Below the pieces are notes generated by a model that ran no database searches, had not been told where the DNA came from, and saw nothing but the letters and a program-made list of their open reading frames with translations. Position numbers and translations under genes: made by a program. Shown here one piece after another: positions 54,840-64,000 of a DNA stretch of 64,000 nt. Origin of the DNA: Heligmosomoides polygyrus polygyrus (taxonomy: Eukaryota > Nematoda > Chromadorea > Rhabditida > Heligmosomidae); assembly GCA_947396885.1 (NCBI GenBank), contig OX377202.1, forward strand, positions 107,650,221 to 107,714,220, read 5' to 3'. Position 1 is the first letter of the stretch. Each line of letters begins with the position of its first letter.

Positions 54840-56100
54840 TTAGGTTGGAAAAAAAGTCTCTTCACACTTCGAAATTTTTTTAACCCTTCCCCTTGTAAAC
54901 GCACTAGCCAATGTTGATTGCTGATTTCGTAATCCTATCACACTTGTCTACCGTTCGCAGGCGGACACAGGTTAAGACTCTTCTTGTAATTCGTTATCCA
55001 TCCAATCTTCCGAACTCAATGCCAGATCTACCTCATGGCCGTTTTCAGCACGGCATTCTTCAAGAATTCATTAAAGAATCCACAGCACGTCAGGCAGCAG
55101 ACCAAATTAACCACATATATGGCTTGGGATCTACTACTCATCGCGCCTGTTATGAGTGGTTCGGAAAGTCTTTAAAGGGAAATTATTCACTGAGGGCAAA
55201 GCATGGTCAGGAAGGCCAACTGGATTGAACGACAGTGAACTACACCATCTTCTTCGTACCGATAGTTGGCAGACGACACGTCAGCTGGCAGAGAAGCTCG
55301 AAGTGTCTCATAGGATAGTGGGGATCCATCTGAAGAATCTTGGCTTTCATGGAAATTTGGAGCTTGGATTCCACATGCCCTGTCAGACACTCAGAAAGGT
55401 CGACGGCTCTCCATCGCTGCTTCTCTTCTGTCCAGATAAGGAAGAAAATCGTTTCTTCCGCGGATTGTGACAGGCGAAGAGTCCTGGGTTCTGTGTGCCA
55501 ACTTCCGAGGAAAAGGCAATGGGTACAAAAGGGAGAGAGCCCTAAGTCTGATCTCAAGCCCAATGTTCACGAACGGAAGATTCTCTTGAGTGTTTGGTGG
55601 ATATCAGAGGAGTGATTTATCGGCAAACTCTCAGAAGTGGAGAGACACTTACTGCTGTCACATACTGCGGCCAACTCCACAAAGTCGTCGCAACTCTCCA
55701 AGAAAACAGGCCGGAGAAGTCGAAGGTGATGATCCTGCATGACGATGCAAAACCACATGTTGCAAGACTCACAAGAGAAACAATAAAGGAGATGGGCTGG
55801 GAGGTAATGCCACATCCACCGTATAGCCCTAACCTCGTTCGTGCCGACTACCATCTCTTCCGTGCTCTCAAGCAAGAAATTGGAGAGAAATATTTTGGAA
55901 CGGATGAAGACCTCAAAAATTGGATTCAGCAATGGTTCGACTCCAGAACTGCAGTCTTTTAAGCGAGAGGAATTGGAAAATTACCCAGTCTTTGGAGAAG
56001 TGTAGTGGAACAAAATAAAGTTCATCTCAATTGATTTGACTTTGTAGTTGTGAAGTAATAAATCTTTGAAAAAAATGAAAAGACTTTTTTTCCAACCTAA
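54840..56100 (+). mobile_element. Mariner element, 1,261 bp, TA duplication
   Basis: The 20-bp ends TTAGGTTGGAAAAAAAGTCT are perfect inverted repeats, and TA flanks both (54,838-54,839 and 56,101-56,102). Size, ends and TA target are those of Tc1/mariner, mariner branch. The transposase inside is heavily damaged, so the element can at most move in trans. Confidence 0.93.
54950..56034 (+). pseudogene. Mariner transposase, multiply frameshifted
   Basis: Mariner order is recognisable across several frames. An N-terminal helix-turn-helix region (HGILQEFIKESTARQAADQI...STTHRACYEWF) lies at about 55,048-55,185. The linker and second HTH (WSGRPTGLND, TRQLAEKLEVSHRIVGIHL) lie at about 55,213-55,350. 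The catalytic core follows. The first acidic motif reads VTGEESW at about 55,466, where mariners have GDE, so the first catalytic Asp is Glu. The second motif is HDDAKPH (55,740) and the third is SPNLVRADYHLF, with the Asp 34 residues later (DD34D spacing). Frame changes occur near 55,195, 55,370, 55,460 and 55,605. There are further breaks, including a stop at 55,960-55,962 ahead of the presumed original end at 56,032-56,034. Inactive. Confidence 0.9.
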
Positions 56101-56102
56101 TA

Positions 56103-57050
56103 CAACCAAAGGAATCAGCACTTACAGTCAGTTTGGCTCCTTCCGGCGTTATGATGCTCGAGCAGTAACAAACAACGCCTTCGTTCATTCCTGTCGCGTG
56201 CCAGAGTAGCCCAGTGGATCCCAGTTGCTCGACGTGCACGACAAGCGCCAAATCTATCATTCACCTCGTGGCTTTCATCAAGAAGTCTGGCAGAGGAGCA
56301 CATCCCTCTATACTCCTGTGTTGTCCTCCGGAATCCAATCGGTTACACCCCTCGCCTAGCGGTCCACCTAATTTTATACGACTTTGTCCAGGCGACAGCG
56401 TTTCTGCCTCACAAACGTCGACGTAAGCTAAAGGTTTCTAGGGAGTACCGTAGGCGGTTCCCGCTAGAGTGACCCTAATACGCGCCCAAGTATGTCGAGG
56501 CAGTTCACACGAACATCTCCTCCACGTAGGGACGGAGAGAGCAAACACATTCGGTGACAATCGGTGATGAGCGGCGGTGATCGACCGAAAACTGGGGTGT
56601 GGCTCGTGAAGGGCGCATTGACGCATGAATTCCCACTGGATCCCAAACGACGTGGGCCGAATTCACCACCGATTGAACGGAGGAGGGGAGGGCATGCGGG
56701 GTAAGAGAATCTACTGGCAAAGTATCATCACAGATCGACTGGGATATGAAGGAGTGCTAAGTCAGGAAAGAGCTCCAGAAGACTTCTGGGGCCGGATGCG
56801 TCAATCTAGGAGTAAACCTAAAGAATACCTCGTAGATATGCGAAGATACCAGCGAGGATCGTCGATTATCCTCCGCCTAGTAGCCTACGAGCGGATGAGC
56901 CACCACATCTCTGCAAAATCGATAATTTCGATCGATTCTGCTTATGTGCTGTAAAGTTTGCTTGCCGGCAGGGATTTTCGCGTGAGGCTCATAGCTAAAA
57001 CGGCTAAACTAGACAAGAAGTCAATAAAATAACAGCGACTGGGTAGCTGT
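56103..57050. other. No host gene recognised
   Basis: CGTGCCAGAGTAGCCCAGTG at 56,197 resembles a SINE A-box region (compare 48,510 and 57,883). ATCGATAATTTCGATCGATT at 56,919 is an ATCGAT word. Open frames of 60-110 codons have no domain. Confidence 0.4.
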
Positions 57051-57059
57051 TGAAGCTCT

Positions 57060-57300
57060 CGAGTCACAGGAAATTTTGCGCGGACGCACACAAGGACGTA
57101 CAGTAGTAATGCGTATATTGGCGAGATGGATTTTTAAGCCATACCTGGACGATGAACAACACAGTAAGAACAGAAGAGTCAACAATAGTGACCGAAAAGT
57201 TGTAAAAGCGTTTGAGTCGCAGGTAATTGTTAGCGGACGCACGGACAGACGGACGGACGGACGTATTAGTTGTTTTCTGTTAGATACGCCGGTCAGATGA
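57060..57300 (-). repeat. Inverted satellite cores
   Basis: AATTTTGCGCGGACGCACAC (57,071) and AATTGTTAGCGGACGCACGG (57,225) are reverse complements of the satellite core region. Each is preceded by GAGTCACAGG/GAGTCGCAGG, spaced 155 bp apart. An (ACGG)n run, CGGACAGACGGACGGACGG, follows the second. Confidence 0.65.
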
Positions 57301-57304
57301 GCCA

Positions 57305-58075
57305 TTTCAAAGCAAGCTGACACCGTCTCTACGTCCATGACTGCTAACAAAGAGAGAGATGTATGCAGGGAAGAGGAGGAGGAATCGGGATCCCGACGGG
57401 TACGGAAGCTCCACGAGTCCAATCTCTGGCGTAAGAACGGCATGGTACAAGAGGAGGCAGCTGCTTAATGCCCTAATGGATTTTCCACCTTCTAAAAGAA
57501 GAGAAAGTTCGCTGGGGATATAGAGAAAAACCAGCGTACCAATCCTAGTGCATCTATTAGCCTGGATATCCCACCATATCCCTTTATTATTGGGGAGAAA
57601 TAACAAAGGGATTAGCCCTGAAAAAGCAGCGCAATAAGTGGAGAACACAGTCCGGAAATAGTTCGGCAAAGCTTCTTAACATTAGGATCAAATGTGCAAA
57701 TACCACAGCCCTTTCCCTCGTCACCATTAAGATCTAGTGCAATGACATTTCCTCTTGTGCGTAGAAAGTGTCGTCTTATCGCTTTGCACAGATTTATCAC
57801 GTCTACGGCACAATGACACAGCCCTAAGGTGCGTATTAGTACAGGAAGCACTGGAGATCAAATCTATTCCCTTATCCCTGCCACGTGCCAGAATGACGCA
57901 GTGTGTCACACGCGAGCGAATGACTCCAGGTTCGGTCGGTTGGTTCTCATCTGTCAGTCTGTCAATCCGTACGTGCTTACGCGCTAAATTAACTGCCGCT
58001 TGAAGGCCTCCTCGACAACTCGGTTCATACCGTTAACTTCTGTTCCGTGATAGCCGCTTGAAGACCGCACCACGT
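57305..58075. other. No recognised gene
   Basis: A + frame from about 57,332 to 57,520 encodes an Arg/Lys-rich stretch with several dibasic pairs, but no ATG-led signal peptide precedes it. Minus frames up to 140 codons overlap. One solo satellite core lies at 57,973. Confidence 0.35.
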
Positions 58076-58079
58076 GAAG

Positions 58080-58930
58080 GTGTGCGTGTTGACCCATACA
58101 CAGCCACCACAGCAAGTGAACAAGCGTAAATCAATACTGATCGGAACCAATCGATTACGACGATCGATCGATTATCGATTTTCCATTATTACCAAAAACC
58201 AAAAATATCACTCGTGATTGATTGAGAATTCGAGAATATTTACATGATAAGAATGCAAACTCCAACATCGATCGACACTATTGATTTTCGCGTATCCAGA
58301 ATGAAAATAAACTAATACGATGAACAACAATAATGAGATAATAATGGAATCAAGAGCGCAACACGTGAATGCGCTGACCCGTAAACAGCCGCAACAGCAA
58401 ATGAACAAAAGCGTAAAACAATATTGATCGGAACCAATCGATTATGACGATCGATCAATTATCGATTTTCCACTATTATCAAAAACCAAAAATAACACTC
58501 GTGATTGATGGAGAAGTCGAGAATATTTACATGATAAGAATAAAAACGCCAACATCGATCGATGCTATTGATTTTCGCACTTCCAGAATGAAAATAAACA
58601 AATATGGTAAACAACAATAATGAGATATTAATGGAATCAAAAACGCAACACGTGAATGTGCTGACAAATAGACAGCCGCAACAGCAAGTGAACAGAAGCC
58701 TCAAAATCAATATTGATCGGAACCAATCGATCACGAAGACCGATCGATTATCGATTTTTCATTATTGTAAACCAATAATATCACTCGTACTTGATGGAGC
58801 GGTCAAGAGTATTTGTTTGACAAGAATAAAAACGCCAATATCGATCGACATTATTGATTTTCGCGTGTCCGTAATGAAAATAAACAAATATGATAAACAA
58901 TAATAGTGATATTAATAGAATAAATAATAG
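58080..58930 (+). repeat. ~288-bp tandem repeat, about three units
   Basis: TGATCGGAACCAATCGATTA recurs at 58,139, 58,426 and 58,715 (spacings 287 and 289). Units also share CCGCAACAGCAA.TGAACA, ATTTACATGATAAGAAT, GATTTTCGC..ATCCAGAATG and AACAACAATAATGAGAT. Minus frames of 66 and 91 codons within successive units are similar because the units are repeats. Confidence 0.9.
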
Positions 58931-58934
58931 ATAT

Positions 58935-59340
58935 GAGAAATAATATTTACGCCTATATGATACGCCCCTAGGATGGAATGCACAACAAGTAAATATTGTC
59001 GATCAATATCAAGATCGATATTGTCTCCCAGTCAATACATACTATTATCGCTGTCTTGAATTGCAATCGATAAATTACAAATAATCGATATTGATTGGTT
59101 ATCGATTTCTATGCAGAATTTTTACAGTTTGACGTGCAAATAACACAAGTGTGATGGCCAGTTGCATGCAAGTCACATCGAGAGAGGTTAATAATGACTG
59201 TTTGAGCTAGTTAGTCTCACGCACGGGTTTGCGCCACGCATTCTACTTCTGTACGACATCGCGGAGGTAGGATGACGCTAGCCGATGAACATGTCAGCGC
59301 AACCTTCCTAAGGCAGCGGGGAGAACTGCTGACAATATTG
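58935..59340. other. ATCGAT-rich DNA and SINE-A fragment
   Basis: 58,990-59,110 continues with AATATCAAGATCGATATTG-type words. 59,228-59,300 is the low-coordinate end of SINE-A (TGCGCCACGCATTCTACTTC, GCCGATGAACATGTCAGCGC), truncated. Confidence 0.5.
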
Positions 59341-59345
59341 GTCCA

Positions 59346-59527
59346 TGTTTTCGTTAATGTGGCCTAGATGGGCGGGGCAATCACACAGACTAATCAGGAA
59401 TCATCATACGAACGAATCACCCTGAGGGGCGTGTTCCGTCGCTGTCATTACAGATTTATCGTAGCGCGTGTGGACAGTACGGTTAGTGCGTTCCTGTCTC
59501 CACATGTAGGCCAAATTAACGACTTGT
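59346..59527. mobile_element. MITE-C copy
   Basis: Left TTCGTTAATGTGGCCTAGAT, right ACATGTAGGCCAAATTAACG then ACTTGT. Confidence 0.75.
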
Positions 59528-59682
59528 ACCGTTGCACTCGTCCTTGAGGAAGTTGCCAAGTCGAAAGTTCTCGTTACGGCTGACGCCTACCCGCTCGCGA
59601 ACCGATGGGGTCCCTCCTAGGCCAGAACCGAGTCTTTCGTCTCCGTCGAGCCTTAAAACAGAATGAATCAGGAGTTTCGGTG

Positions 59683-59869
59683 GAGTCGTGAATGTGGCCT
59701 ACATGGGGTGTCAAGAACACGCCATCCAATTACGACCAATCGCAGTAGCGACCAAATACGCACCAGCCAGTAAGAGTGTCGACCGCGGCCCCTGTTACGT
59801 GGCTCTCCAATTAGATGCGATTTGAATGATGGCGTTCCGCTCCGGATGCAGGTCCCATTAACGGCAAGT
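59683..59869. mobile_element. MITE-C copy, diverged
   Basis: Left GAGTCGTGAATGTGGCCTAC, right GCAGGTCCCATTAACGGCAA. ATTACGACCAATCG and CAATTAGATGCGATTTGAAT lie inside. Confidence 0.65.
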
Positions 59870-60300
59870 ACCTCGAAAGGCTTGCGCAGGGCTTTGGAGG
59901 AAGGGATGGAAAACATCCCCCAAGGCGTCTTTCGATCTCCTTTCATCTGGATCGATCCCACTGGGACCACCTGGATACGTTGCGTATTCCACTTGAGGTA
60001 GAATACGCGGAGCAGCCTAAAGAAGGTCGAGGATTACCAAAGCGCCTAACCCAGCTGTGAACCAGACCGCCATAAGGGGCAGTACATGTCTTCGATCATC
60101 AGACCGGAGCCGTTTTTCTGACTGGTGCCCTCCGCCTACCATGTAGGCCACACTAACGACTAGTAGCTCGAAACTCTTACGCAGCTCGCAGAAGGTCATC
60201 GCAAAGCGCGAAACATCATGGGATATGTTCAGTGATCCCACAGGGATGCACCGCGTATTCCACTAGAGGTAGAATACGCGGAGCACCTTAAAGCAGTCGG
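59850..60300 (+). repeat. Diverged duplication linked to MITE-C right ends
   Basis: The order MITE-C right end, CTCGAAA..CTTACGCAG, GATCCCAC.GGGA, GCGTATTCCACT.GAGGTAGA, ATACGCGGAGCA..CTAAAG occurs at 59,850-60,025 and again at 60,140-60,295. Both copies contain the hairpin motif (59,974 and 60,245), so the MITE end and its flank were duplicated together. Confidence 0.7.
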
Positions 60301-60304
60301 ATAT

Positions 60305-61195
60305 TGCCTAGGTGGTTATCCGATGGTTTCCATAAGGTTCTACGTCAATGCCTACTAGATTCTCCCTCCTGTTCCATCGACCTGGAAAGAGTGCACCTCG
60401 CTGCCACCGTTGCGACAGATGACGACAAATTGACGGCGATTCGTCAGATGCACTCAGACGGCGTGAGAAATGACACACTTCAGGGTCTGGAAGATGCTTC
60501 TTCCCATCCAATTACCGTTAGTTGAGCATATACGACAGCTAGTCTCTTCTTAGCTTCAGAAGCACAGAATCCCATTCTAGCGCTCATCTGGAAGTCCAGC
60601 AACAAGTACCGGGTATGAGGATGCACGCCGCGTCGTTACACTGCGCTGTCTCCGACTAAAGTTCGGTTCCAAAGCACAGCTTGAAGCCGAACTTGTCCGC
60701 GCGATCTCGCTGAAGGACACCAGCTATCAACTCCAAGGAGCGACCACAGATCGTGCACGCAGAGACGGCGTCCGTTCGTGTTTTCTGCAGAAACGCCGAC
60801 ACGTAACGGTTCACCAGGATCGACATCTTCGACGGGGCTGCCAGCTCCGTCAGCTATAAATGCACGTTTAACGGCACCGCGAACAAATAGGGGAACTTAG
60901 GCGCCGAACGAAGACTAAAAAGTGTTCGTTGCTCGGCGCGGCGCCAACGGAGAACGACACGCGGCGATTCGGATGCGAAATCGTCGAGCAGTGCGGCGCC
61001 ATCGTCAGAGTACGCCGATGGCGCAGTCGGCTGAAAGTGCAGCGAAGAAAAAGACTGCGTCGCGTCGTTCCATTTCGTATTTGCTCAGTGGAATGGACTT
61101 TGATGCCAGAAAACGACTGCAGCTGCGAGACAGCCGTTGGGAAACGCGTTCGCTTCTGAATGTACAGTGAGGGATAGGAGTCGAAATTTGACGGT
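60305..61195. other. No gene recognised; GC-rich 60,900-61,150
   Basis: Arg-rich frames on both strands in a CpG-rich patch (GGCGCGGCGCC at 60,936) show no domain. Confidence 0.35.
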
Positions 61196-61203
61196 CGCCG
61201 CGG

Positions 61204-61405
61204 AGTGCGCCACGCCTTCTTCTTCTATGTTGCCTTTGGAAGGGGCAGTCTCGAGGAAATTAGTCTCCAGGACAACCCTTCTATCAATTTCCTGCCTCCA
61301 AAGGACAAACGAGATAGTTCGCCTAGGGGCGGAATCGAACCCTCGGTAATCGATACGTGTGAGCCTCATACCGATTGCACCATACGTTTCTCCCGAATCT
61401 ACCAG
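61204..61405 (-). mobile_element. SINE-B copy 1
   Basis: On the minus strand TATGGTGCAATCGGTATGAG (A-box region) and GAGGGTTCGATTCCGCCCC (B box) form a tRNA-like head. The body and then a hairpin-motif variant (GTGCG-CCA-CGCCT) at the low-coordinate end follow. The body differs from SINE-A. Confidence 0.75.
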
Positions 61406-61517
61406 TAATGTAGAACTCTCACATCTTAGCAAACATCCATCCTGCCGTTATACTGGGAGCGACCTCGGCGGAAACAGAGCTGTGGGGAAAAGGTAGGCGT
61501 CAATTAATCCTTTGCAA

Positions 61518-61720
61518 GATGCGCCATGCACTCTACTTCTAGGTCATCTCATGCAAGTGCGGTCTCGTGGAAGAACCAGCGTCCAGAGCAACTCCTTCAT
61601 CTCTTTCCAGCCTCCAGAAGGACAAACAAATAGTTGGCCCAAGAGCGGAATCGAACCCAAGACGATCGATACGTGTGCACCTTGGTGGCGCTCCTACCGA
61701 CAGCACCATATGCATTCCAC
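61518..61720 (-). mobile_element. SINE-B copy 2
   Basis: Minus-strand head TATGGTGCTGTCGGTAGGAG then CTTGGGTTCGATTCCGC. Shared body words with copy 1 are CAACTCCTTCATCTCTTTCC / CAACCCTTCTATCAATTTCC and CCTCCAGAAGGACAAAC. Hairpin motif at 61,518-61,539. Confidence 0.8.
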
Positions 61721-61841
61721 AGATCGGACAGGATCAGACATACGACGTCTCCAAGCGCTGGTCCTGACTTCTTATTCTGTGGCCTGAGTCCTTTGGATGT
61801 GGTGATCAGACATAAAAAATCAATATAATCGGCTGAAGGTA

Positions 61842-62133
61842 TACGGACGCAGAGACAGACAGACAGACAGATTAACTAGAATTGATAGTTGGACCTAATA
61901 TTACATCTCGAATTTTTATTGAAGAGGTTTTTGATAAAGTGAAGAAAAGAGGTAAATTGATCCGTTTCTGGGATGCGCCACACACTCGACTTTTGCAGGA
62001 TATCGTGGAAGGCAGCATATAATGGCTTCACTTTATCAAAAGCCTCTTTTAAATAAAAACTCGAGATGCAATATTAGGTCCAACTATCAACTCTAATTAA
62101 TCTGTCTGTCTGTCTGTCTGTCTCTGCGTCCGT
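61842..62133. repeat. ~290-bp foldback carrying a SINE fragment in its loop
   Basis: ACGGACGCAGAGACAGACAG with (GACA)n pairs with (TGTC)n TCTCTGCGTCCGT. Inner arms TAGTTGGACCTAATATTACA / TGCAATATTAGGTCCAACTA pair. The loop (61,967-62,015) contains a SINE-A end with the hairpin motif. Confidence 0.85.
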
Positions 62134-62887
62134 GCATTGATGGTAGAAGCATGCAACACAGCCGTGTAATTGGTCAAACATGTGCGGAAGCACGTATGGA
62201 CGCACAGACGATTTAACTCGATCACATATAGTTGCATTCGACCTTGGATCCCGGTGAGGTGCCTGTGCCTTTTTAAGCAATTTTGCGCTACCATGCGCTC
62301 CAATTAGAGATATTGGAGAGGTATTAGAGATGTCAGTGATGTCAGAGGTGCTCTTGTCGAGCTTTTGTCCCATAATTGCTTTGGTAGTATTCCAGAAAAG
62401 GACTAGAAGTCCAGAATGTGATCAATTTTGACACAAGCTCGTCAGGTGGGGGACATTCTGAAGTTGCTCATACACGCCCAGGGCAACATCCCATTAAGTA
62501 CATCAAAGAGATAGTAATGGCAAGGGAATCATAGATACTAGGGAAGCTGTCCTCTAGGTGAATAGTCACAGGCCAATTCAAGCTGGGAAGTCGACTAAGC
62601 AGCATTCAGAAGCATGGCGAGAGCCGACACTCACCTACTCAACCTTCCCCGGTTCAGTGGTAATCCGTTGCTGCAGACGGGAAAAAACCGCCTGCTGCGC
62701 ATCGGCCCGATTAGACGCTCCAACGGCCTCTGAACGTCCGATGGTTCACCGGCCACGGTCACATGAATGCCCCGACTGTCACCAGAAATAGTGCATCATA
62801 GCGACGCGGAAAATTGCACGCGCTTTGGAGCCACGATCGATATCTGGTATCTGTTCGCCTCGAACAGGTCGATCGATCGACTGTTTC

Positions 62888-63030
62888 CAGTCCTCTCCAA
62901 CGGCCATTGGTTTTGCGCAGACGAACGAACAGATGGAGAGACGTACGATGACCTCTTGTATAGAGCTTCATCGAAAGTCTCTCCATCTGTCCATACGTCC
63001 GCGCAAAAATAATGGCCGCTGGAGAGGATG
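62888..63030. repeat. Palindrome containing inverted satellite cores
   Basis: CAGTCCTCTCCAACGGCCAT then GGTTTTGCGCAGACG pair with CGTCCGCGCAAAAATAATGG then CCGCTGGAGAGGATGG. Inner arms AGATGGAGAGACGTACGATG and CTCTCCATCTG also pair. Confidence 0.7.
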
Positions 63031-63084
63031 GACAGACCTACGATGAAGCCTTTGTATGTTGAATTCCACATTCTTCTAAGCAAA

Positions 63085-64000
63085 CCTAACACCTTTGAAA
63101 TCAAAGCCAACTCTTCCAAACTGAAATGACCTTCAAACAGCACAAACTATAGACTGTCCAAGGCGGTTAGAATATTTTTTTTTGTTCATGGAAATTTTGC
63201 ATAACTTCTCCTTGATCAAAAAATTTTTATTCTTATTTTTATTTTTATTTTTAGTAATTATTTCACCTGTCCCAAATGTGCAATGATTTTATACAATTTT
63301 TATATGTTGAGAAAAAATAGAAAATTAAAATTTGTCCGCAATCTCGTCTTTGACAGTAAAAACAGCCTTGTTACATACTCTTTACAAGAAGCTTTAACCC
63401 ATTATTTTCCTCTAAAAATAACAATTTTATAAAATTTCAAACAGTCTGTTCACTTATTGTGTAAATGAATCAAAACTTTAAACAAAGTTCTACTTGAAGT
63501 TTCCGTGAACGAGAAATTGTTCTAATCTTTTAAGAAAGTCTATAGTTTAATGTTGAAGAAGCTCATTTCAATTTCCAAGAGCTATTCATTCCGATTTCAA
63601 ATGTCCTCGGCTAGCCTAAAATAGTAGAAAAAATACAAAAAATACAAAACTAAAATAAAGAGTAAAGAATAGAATGGAAAAATAGAATTAAAATTGAATG
63701 GCCTAACATACTGAAAAACATAAAAATCTAACTTTAATTTAAATTTTTAGTATAAATTTCTTTGAAGTAAGTTTTAATTCACCACCAGATAAGTGAGCAT
63801 ATTGTTTGAAATCTTATTAAAAAATGCGTTTTTAAGGAAAAATAATATTTTCAGCCCCTTTTAAAAAGCAGGAAGGCGTCCACCTTTTAGTGCCAAAAAG
63901 AGAGACTGCGCCAAGCACTCGCCCAAAACGTCGCCATTTTTATTCGATTGACAGTGGAATTTCTGCTCGCATGGAGTTTGACACTTGTAAATGATATAAC
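63085..64000. mobile_element. AT-rich element related to the 22.4-kb foldback, runs off the window
   Basis: TTTGAAATCAAAGCCAACTC and ACTGAAATGACCTTCAAACA at 63,094 correspond to 22,487-22,545. Later phrases (TTATACAATTTTTATATG, CTTTACAAGAAGCTTTAACC, AATTTCAAACAGTCTGTTCACTTAT) follow the 22.4-23.4 kb order. The right boundary is beyond the window. Confidence 0.65.

Noticed and set aside
57332..57520. Neuropeptide-like precursor with dibasic sites
   Set aside because: Arg/Lys pairs alone are weak evidence. There is no signal peptide, no repeated peptide and no amidation Gly pattern.

Overview
This 64 kb window looks like repeat-rich intergenic or intronic DNA from an animal, most likely a nematode of the strongylid (hookworm-like) type. 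The taxonomic call is inference. It rests on two RTE-type non-LTR retrotransposon fragments whose protein reads like nematode RTE, a decayed mariner, a gypsy-type LTR element, several tRNA-derived SINE families and very many small palindromic transposons. There are no operons, Shine-Dalgarno-spaced genes or prokaryotic genes. I could not recognise a single conserved host protein. Every coding sequence I can identify belongs to a transposable element and every one is damaged.

Layout. 0-15 kb is dominated by long foldbacks: palindromes of about 0.3-1.9 kb at 0.44-1.28, 2.15-2.80, 3.07-3.75, 5.1-7.0, 8.1-9.7, 10.2-10.7, 11.1-11.55, 11.55-12.1 and 13.3-13.8 kb. Two of them have a smaller MITE exactly at the centre. 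A 5'-truncated RTE with a 9-bp target duplication sits at 13.9-14.6 kb. 15-18.4 kb has little that I recognise. 18.4-20.3 kb is a degenerate array of GCGACA-type motifs with a higher-order repeat. 20.4-24 kb holds a GC-rich island, a ~290-bp direct repeat pair, a 1-kb AT-rich foldback interrupted by a MITE, and SINEs. 25.1-26.4 kb is a tandem array whose unit contains a whole MITE. 26.5-33.9 kb mixes MITEs, SINEs and GC-rich stretches. 33,964-38,838 is a complete but internally deleted gypsy-type LTR retrotransposon with identical 483-bp LTRs.

39.6-44.6 kb is satellite DNA: a ~140-bp family, interrupted by a second RTE with a perfect 10-bp target duplication, followed by a 165-bp family. 44.9-54.7 kb carries stacked PIF/Harbinger-like MITEs, a ~600-bp TATGTG microsatellite and scattered satellite cores. 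A mariner with intact ends and a ruined transposase lies at 54,840-56,100. 58.1-58.9 kb is a 288-bp tandem repeat. The remainder holds further MITEs, SINEs and an AT-rich element related to the one at 22.4 kb.

How the parts relate. The elements are nested: RTE in satellite, LTR element next to or inside a SINE, MITE in MITE, MITE in foldback. Four signals deserve follow-up. (1) A 16-nt perfect complement joins the presumed transcript-start region of the LTR to the bases just after the primer binding site. (2) A short hairpin motif recurs in at least 15 otherwise different repeats, sometimes with compensatory stem changes. (3) MITEs sit at the centres of larger palindromes. (4) A MITE has apparently been turned into a tandem satellite. 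Names such as SINE-A or MITE-C are my own labels for this window.
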